Source: Prauserella_A sp040635515 (GTDB lineage: Bacteria > Actinomycetota > Actinomycetes > Mycobacteriales > Pseudonocardiaceae). Taken from it: a stretch of DNA of 64,000 nt. This document shows, in pieces, positions 59,897-64,000 of the stretch; the stretch's first letter is position 1; each line of letters starts with the position of its first letter. The stretch spans positions 62,001 through 126,000 of the forward strand of contig JBEYHY010000001.1 of the NCBI GenBank assembly GCA_040635515.1. The letters are read 5' to 3'. The position numbers were made by a program, and so were the translations under genes. The notes beneath the pieces are model-generated. The model saw only the letters and a list, made by a program, of their open reading frames with translations. It had not been told where the DNA came from and did no database searches.

Positions 59897-60298
59897 TCAG
59901 TGCGTGCCCGCGCGCTTGCGTCGCAGCACCAGCACGGTCCCGCCGCCGGCGACGGCCACCACCGCGGCAGCACCCCCGATGGCTGCCGCGGCGGTGCCCT
60001 GCCCGGGCCCGCCACCGGTTTCCGGCGCGCCCTCGGGACGCTGGGACACCTGGCCCTCCGGCACCGGCCTCGCCTCGGAGGGTGCCTGCTCCGCCCTCGT
60101 CGCGGTCGGTTCCCCCGTGGGGGCTCCGGCATCCGCGGGTGGCTCGGTGGGTACGGGTCGTGCGGATTCCTCTGCCTCCTCGGTGGGGGCGGGCCTGCTG
60201 GGCTGCGCCGATTCGTCGGCCCAGCCCACCGCAGCGGTCAGCGGGAGGGTCGTGGCGGCCAGCACGGCCACCGCCGCGCACGTTCGCCCAAGCTTCAT
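59897..60298 (-). CDS. Small exported sortase-substrate-like protein, second copy
   Basis: 133 residues from the ATG at 60298 behind GGAAGGA. Signal peptide (KLGRTCAAVAVLAATTLPLT), an Ala/Pro/Glu-rich mature stalk, then G-A-P-E-T-G-G-G, a Gly/Ala-rich hydrophobic helix and a basic tail (RRKRAGTH). The organisation is the same as the protein at 2493-2771, and the gene is again directly upstream of a class F sortase. It is divergent from the response-regulator gene at 60502, with GTTCGAT repeats in between. Confidence 0.8.
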   Translation of the reverse strand: MKLGRTCAAVAVLAATTLPLTAAVGWADESAQPSRPAPTEEAEESARPVPTEPPADAGAPTGEPTATRAEQAPSEARPVPEGQVSQRPEGAPETGGGPGQGTAAAAIGGAAAVVAVAGGGTVLVLRRKRAGTH

Positions 60299-60313
60299 CG
60301 ATGTGATCCTTCC

Positions 60314-60440
60314 GTTCGATGTCCGTCGTCCGGCGGCGGACGAGGTCCAGCATGGAACGGGTTTGTCAGGATCCTGTCCGTTCGATGTGAAGAAGTCGTT
60401 CGATTCCGCGGCCCGCCGAATTGTGAAGATCCTGTTCGAT
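60314..60440. promoter_or_regulatory. Four GTTCGAT repeats in the divergent control region
   Basis: GTTCGAT occurs at 60314-60320, 60380-60386, 60398-60404 and 60434-60440. The first two are embedded in the longer near-repeat GATCCT-N0-1-TCCGTTCGATGT, and the fourth is also preceded by GATCCT. The intervals are 66, 18 and 36 bp. Repeats of this kind between a sortase-substrate gene and an OmpR-type regulator suggest regulator binding sites. Confidence 0.65.
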
Positions 60441-60501
60441 CGCGGGGCGGCGGCCATGGCGCGGCGGTTCTCCGCGCCGGGGGCAGGCGATAATCCGCCG
60501 G

Positions 60502-61209
60502 GTGAGCGCACAGGTGCTGGTCGCGGAAGACGACCCGAAGCAGGCCGAGCTGATCCGGCGCTACCTTGAGCACGACAACCACCAGGTGATCGTCGTGCAC
60601 GACGGGCGAGCGGCCATCGAGCAGGCGCGCCTGCGGCAACCCGATCTGGTCGTGCTCGACGTGATGATGCCCAGGGTCGACGGTCTCGACGTCTGCCGCG
60701 TGCTGAGGGTGGAGTCGGACGTCCCGATTGTGCTGCTCACCGCGAGGACGACGGAGGACGACGTGCTGCTCGGGCTGGATCTCGGCGCCGACGACTACAT
60801 CACGAAGCCCTACAGTCCGAGGCAGCTCGCGGCGCGGATCCGGGCGATCCTGCGCAGGTCCCGCGGTGCGAGGGAGCGCGGAGAGCGACCGCTTCGGGTC
60901 GATGACCTCGTGCTGGACAGGCAGCGCCACGAGGTCACGCTCGCCGGGACCCCACTCGACTGCACACCGGCGGAATTCCGGTTGCTGGCTGTGCTGGCGG
61001 CCGAACCGGGACGTGTCTTCAGCAGGGGGCAGCTGCTCAGCCACGCCTTCGGCACCGACAAGTTCATCACCGAGCGCACCATCGACGTGCACGTGATGAA
61101 TCTGCGCCGCAAGCTCGAACCCGATCCCCGCCGTCCGGTGCGGCTGCTCACCGTCTACGGCGTCGGCTACAAACTGCGGGACGGCATCGCCGATGGCACG
61201 ACGGCATAG
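60502..61209 (+). CDS. OmpR/PhoB-family response regulator
   Basis: 235 residues from a GTG. The receiver has E9/D10/D11 (VLVAEDDPKQ), phosphoacceptor D53 (VVLDVMMPRVDG), the Thr in LLTAR and the Lys in YITKPY. The C-terminal winged helix is complete (CTPAEFRLLAVLAAEPGRVF, TERTIDVHVMNLRRKLEPDP, TVYGVGYKL). It overlaps the downstream histidine kinase by 17 bp, a standard two-component pair. Probable control of the adjacent sortase-substrate operon through the GTTCGAT sites is inference. Confidence 0.95.
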   Translation: MSAQVLVAEDDPKQAELIRRYLEHDNHQVIVVHDGRAAIEQARLRQPDLVVLDVMMPRVDGLDVCRVLRVESDVPIVLLTARTTEDDVLLGLDLGADDYITKPYSPRQLAARIRAILRRSRGARERGERPLRVDDLVLDRQRHEVTLAGTPLDCTPAEFRLLAVLAAEPGRVFSRGQLLSHAFGTDKFITERTIDVHVMNLRRKLEPDPRRPVRLLTVYGVGYKLRDGIADGTTA

Positions 61210-63040
61210 CCTGCTCACCCGGTTGCTGGCGATGTCCGTGGTGGTGGCCGGTTGTTCGATCGGTGCGACGGCGTGGCTGGCGGCACAGAGCACCAGCGGT
61301 GCGATCACCAGGGAGATCGGCGAAACGCTCGCCACCGACGCGAAGATCTACGATTCCCTGCTCGGCCACGCGGCAACGCATCCTCAGTGGTCGGAGGTGC
61401 GGAAACTGGTCGCCGACCTTTCCGAGCAGACCGGCCGCCGCATCACACTGACCACGACGGCAAGGGCGCCGATCGCCGACTCCGGCGGCCCGCAGGATCC
61501 GCCGCTTCCGCAGACCCCGTCGGCCGTGGTCGACCCGCTCGCCGTCGACGCCGTCCTCAAACCGGACGCAGCGGCCTCCGGTATCGACGAGCGTGCCGTC
61601 GGCCCCTACCGGCTCACGGCGGAGGAGCGCGACAACTCGCGTGCGCTCGCGCGGCGGCAACTGGAATGCGTGCGCGGGGCGGGAGAACGAGCCGAGATCG
61701 TCGAGCGGCCCAACGGTCGTTCCGTGGTGCGGGTGCTGGACGATTCCGGCGATTCCCCGGAAACCGGCACCCGGCCTCCGCCTACCAGGGAGCCGGTCGA
61801 ATTGCCGACCGAGCGGCAAGCGGTGCCTTCGGCGACGGCGGTGGCCCCGGTTGACCAGGCCGCGATCTGTGCCGAGCCGGAGGTCCCGACGGCTACGGAA
61901 CGCGAGGCGACCACCGCGTTGCTGGCCTTGGTCGATGCCTGCCTCGACCGGCAGGGGCTCGGCCCGCTGGCCGTCGATCCCGCGAGTATCACCTCGCCGG
62001 AGGAGTTGCACGCGGGACCCGGTGCCGAGCGCTGCGTCGACTCGGCACACCGGGAACAGCTCGCTTCCTATGTTTCCGGGCCCGCGCAGCTCTACATCAC
62101 CAAACCGGGAGGGGGCGAACCGGCCGCTCTGTCCACTGTGGGCATATCGCGGATCGTGTGGACGGCCGCCGCCGTGCTGGTGCTGACGATCGGTGTGACG
62201 GCACTCGCCGCGAGCAAGCTCGTGCGGCCGATTCACGCCGTCACCTCGGCCGCGCGCAGGATGGGCGAGGGCGATCGGTCCGCGCGCGTCGACACCAGGG
62301 CCCGCGGCGAGATCGGGGAACTGGCGACGGCGTTCAACACGATGTCCACCGAGATCGAGCGCACGGAAAGGCAACGCAAGACACTGGTCAGCGATGTCGC
62401 ACACGAACTACGCACGCCATTGGTGAATGTGCGCGGCTGGCTCGAAGCGGCGCAGGACGGCGTGGCGACGCTCGATCAGCCGCTCGTCGCTTCGCTGCTG
62501 GAGGAAACGCTGCTGTTGCAGCACCTCATCGATGATCTGCAGGACCTTGCGCTCGCCGAGGCGGGAAAGCTCCGTGTGCACGCCGAACCCCTGCACGCCG
62601 GTGCGATCCTCGACCAGGTCGCTGCGGCGCACCGGGGAAGGGCGGAGGCCGCCGGTGTCGAACTGACCGTTACCGTCGACGGCGATCCCGGCCTCTCGGC
62701 GGATCCGGCGCGCTTGCGGCAGGCACTGGGGAACCTGGTGTCCAACGCCCTGCGCCACACCCCGGAGGGAGGCAGGGTCTCGTTGCGGGCGTGGCACGCG
62801 GGCGGCGAGGTGCTGATCGACGTGTCGGACACGGGCACCGGCATCGACGCCGAATCGCTGCCGCACATCTTCGATCGCTTCTGGCGGGCCGAGAAGTCCC
62901 GTAGCCGCGTCGGCGGAGGCAGCGGACTGGGGCTGGCGATCACCCATCACCTCGTGGACATCCACGGCGGGCGCATCGAGGTGCGCAGCACACCCGGCGA
63001 GGGCACGACCTTCACCATCCATCTTCCTCGGCAGCGGTGA
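61193..63040 (+). CDS. Membrane sensor histidine kinase (HAMP-HisKA-HATPase)
   Basis: 615 residues. An N-terminal membrane helix (LLTRLLAMSVVVAGCSIGAT) is followed by a large extracytoplasmic sensor (about residues 35-315) containing scattered Cys residues that could form disulphides. The second helix (IVWTAAAVLVLTIGVTALAA), HAMP, HisKA with H404 (VAHELRTPLVNVRGW), and HATPase with N-box LGNLVSNALRHTPEGG, G1 DVSDTGTGID and G2 GGGSGLGLAI follow. All catalytic motifs are intact. The overlap with the regulator gene indicates a cognate pair. Confidence 0.95.
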   Translation: MARRHSLLTRLLAMSVVVAGCSIGATAWLAAQSTSGAITREIGETLATDAKIYDSLLGHAATHPQWSEVRKLVADLSEQTGRRITLTTTARAPIADSGGPQDPPLPQTPSAVVDPLAVDAVLKPDAAASGIDERAVGPYRLTAEERDNSRALARRQLECVRGAGERAEIVERPNGRSVVRVLDDSGDSPETGTRPPPTREPVELPTERQAVPSATAVAPVDQAAICAEPEVPTATEREATTALLALVDACLDRQGLGPLAVDPASITSPEELHAGPGAERCVDSAHREQLASYVSGPAQLYITKPGGGEPAALSTVGISRIVWTAAAVLVLTIGVTALAASKLVRPIHAVTSAARRMGEGDRSARVDTRARGEIGELATAFNTMSTEIERTERQRKTLVSDVAHELRTPLVNVRGWLEAAQDGVATLDQPLVASLLEETLLLQHLIDDLQDLALAEAGKLRVHAEPLHAGAILDQVAAAHRGRAEAAGVELTVTVDGDPGLSADPARLRQALGNLVSNALRHTPEGGRVSLRAWHAGGEVLIDVSDTGTGIDAESLPHIFDRFWRAEKSRSRVGGGSGLGLAITHHLVDIHGGRIEVRSTPGEGTTFTIHLPRQR

Positions 63041-63088
63041 CCGGCCCAAGCGGGGCAAGCAGTGGTCCGGAGTGGGACCATCGGCGGT

Positions 63089-63634
63089 GTGGCCGAGGTC
63101 AGGGAAGCGACATCGGCGGACGCGCACGGCATCGCCGGGGTGCTGGTGCGGTCGTGGCGCGCCGCCTATCGCGGCCAGTTGCCCGACGAGGTGCTGGCCG
63201 GTCTCTCCGTGGCCGAGCGGGAACGGTTCTGGACAGGTGTCCTGGCCGCCCGCCCGCCGCGCACGCGCGCTGTCGTCGCCACGATCGCCGACACTGCCGA
63301 AGCTGTCGCCGGTTTCGCCGCGACCGGCCCGCCGCTCGTGCCGGACGACGTCGCCGATCCCGCGCTCGGTGATCTCGGTGATCTGTACGCGCTCTACCTC
63401 GATCCCGGAGTGTGGGGAAGGGGGATCGGCTCCCTGTTGCACGCCGCCGCGCTCGACCGGCTCCGGTCCTGCGGCTTCACCCAGGCGGGACTGTGGGTGC
63501 TCGGCACCAATGAACGCGCGTTGCGCTTCTACCATCGCCATGGCTGGACCGACACCGGCCTCTCCCGCCTCGACCGGGGTCCCGGCGGTACCGAGCTGTG
63601 CGAACTCCGGCTCCACCGCGACCTGACCGGCTGA
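63089..63634 (+). CDS. GNAT-family N-acetyltransferase
   Basis: 181 residues from the GTG at 63089, which gives the usual GNAT N-terminus (AEVREATSADAHGIAGVLVR); an in-frame GTG at 63062 would add nine residues. The blocks SWRAAYRGQLPDEVLAGL, LYALYLDPGVWGRGIGSLLH (acetyl-CoA loop GRGIG) and WVLGTNERALRFYHRHGWTD are classical. It resembles broad-specificity acetyltransferases of the RimI/PhnO type. The stop lies inside the terminator hairpin. Confidence 0.93.
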   Translation: MAEVREATSADAHGIAGVLVRSWRAAYRGQLPDEVLAGLSVAERERFWTGVLAARPPRTRAVVATIADTAEAVAGFAATGPPLVPDDVADPALGDLGDLYALYLDPGVWGRGIGSLLHAAALDRLRSCGFTQAGLWVLGTNERALRFYHRHGWTDTGLSRLDRGPGGTELCELRLHRDLTG

Positions 63635-63659
63635 GGCGTTCCCGCGGAACGCCTCAGCC
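63629..63659. terminator. Perfect bidirectional hairpin containing both converging stop codons
   Basis: GGCTGAGGCGTTCC (63629-63642), a CGC loop, and GGAACGCCTCAGCC (63646-63659) form a perfect 14-bp stem. The TGA of the GNAT gene (63632-63634) and the stop of the minus-strand permease (63654-63656) sit symmetrically in the two arms. Confidence 0.9.
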
Positions 63660-64000
63660 GAGCCGCGCCGTCGGTGTTCTGCGGCGCACCCGCATCGCCG
63701 TCGTCACCACGAAGGCGGCGGTGAGCGTGAGCAGAATGCCCGCCTCGATCAACTGGAACCGCCAGTACCGGTCGGCGGGCTGGAATTCGACCAGCTGGCG
63801 GCAACCGCTTTCGTGGTACGCGTTCTCGGTGGCGGGAGCACCTTGCGGGAGGCAGACCCTGTCCACCGCGTCGCCCTCGATGGCCCTGCCTTGCCCGTCC
63901 AGCCACGTGCTGCCGACAACGTAGGTTTCGGCTCCCGCTCCCTGCCCGGCCGAGGTGATCTCAAGGTGTTGCGGCGCGGCGAACGCGTCGCGGTTGGTCA
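63654..64000 (-). CDS. ABC-2-type permease, C-terminal fragment (runs off window)
   Basis: About 115 C-terminal residues are visible; the gene continues beyond the window end. The sequence shows an extracytoplasmic segment with a Cys pair (VCLPQG and SGCRQLVEF), then Q-P-A-D-R-Y-W-R-F-Q-L-I-E-A-G leading into a final membrane helix (ILLTLTAAFVVTTAM) and a basic tail. This ending is typical of actinobacterial ABC-2 transporter permeases with a large extracellular loop. The partner ATPase would be outside the window. Confidence 0.65.
   Translation of the reverse strand, partial: TNRDAFAAPQHLEITSAGQGAGAETYVVGSTWLDGQGRAIEGDAVDRVCLPQGAPATENAYHESGCRQLVEFQPADRYWRFQLIEAGILLTLTAAFVVTTAMRVRRRTPTARLG

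Overview
The window is chromosomal DNA of very high G+C from an actinomycete. My best guess is a member of the Pseudonocardiaceae (Amycolatopsis, Prauserella or Saccharomonospora type). This is inferred from codon use, a deazaflavin-type (F420) oxidoreductase, a complete Streptomyces-type gas-vesicle cluster, class F sortases, and an actinobacterial type VII secretion (ESX/T7SS) locus carrying a giant multidomain protein. No rRNA, tRNA, CRISPR array, transposase or phage gene was seen.

Layout. 1-9 kb: housekeeping and accessory genes. These are a DsbA-like thiol oxidoreductase, a PadR regulator with a GyrI-like protein, a class F sortase with a small exported substrate-like protein, an F420-type oxidoreductase, an ArsR-SRPBCC-DinB-like operon, a DoxX protein, a divergent SDR/TetR pair and a nucleoside hydrolase. 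Three of the regulators have a clear inverted-repeat operator beside them. 9.3-14.8 kb: gvpO-A-F-G-Y-Z-J-L-S-K in one tight operon behind a SigB-like promoter. 14.9-16.4 kb: a DHFR-fold protein and a histidine kinase.

16.4-55 kb is a T7SS island. On the minus strand eccC and mycP run into a NarL-type response regulator flanked by two degenerate kinase-like proteins. On the plus strand eccD and eccB are followed by two WXG100 proteins, a Pro/Glu-rich protein with paired Cys/His motifs, an Asn/Gly-rich PPE/EspB-like protein, a YbaB/EbfC-like protein and another small helical protein. Then comes a single 5,097-codon ORF. It has a WXG100-like N-terminus, two different papain-fold deamidase domains in tandem, a long coiled coil, a ~1,700-residue beta-rich region, a third papain-fold domain, a degenerate OTU-like stretch, an HD-phosphohydrolase-like domain and a cysteine-less remnant of the first deamidase. 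It is followed by two uncharacterised proteins and a beta-helix protein fused to two EccA/CbxX-type AAA+ modules. A strong bidirectional hairpin closes the island. The mycosin has lost its catalytic His, Ser and oxyanion Asn and looks like a pseudoprotease. No EccE or EspG was seen, and no separate immunity gene was recognised.

55-64 kb: an ECF sigma factor, an Hsp70 nucleotide-binding domain fused through a membrane helix to an ExoP-C-like extracytoplasmic domain, a YdcF protein, two GNAT acetyltransferases, a second class F sortase/substrate pair, an OmpR/histidine-kinase two-component system whose promoter region carries repeated GTTCGAT words, and the C-terminal end of an ABC-type permease cut by the window edge.

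How it fits together (inference): the T7SS membrane core should export the WXG100 pair, the repeat-rich proteins and the giant protein. The AAA+ fusion would take the EccA role, and the linked response regulator may control the locus. The giant protein reads as a polymorphic-toxin-like effector with several deamidase modules.
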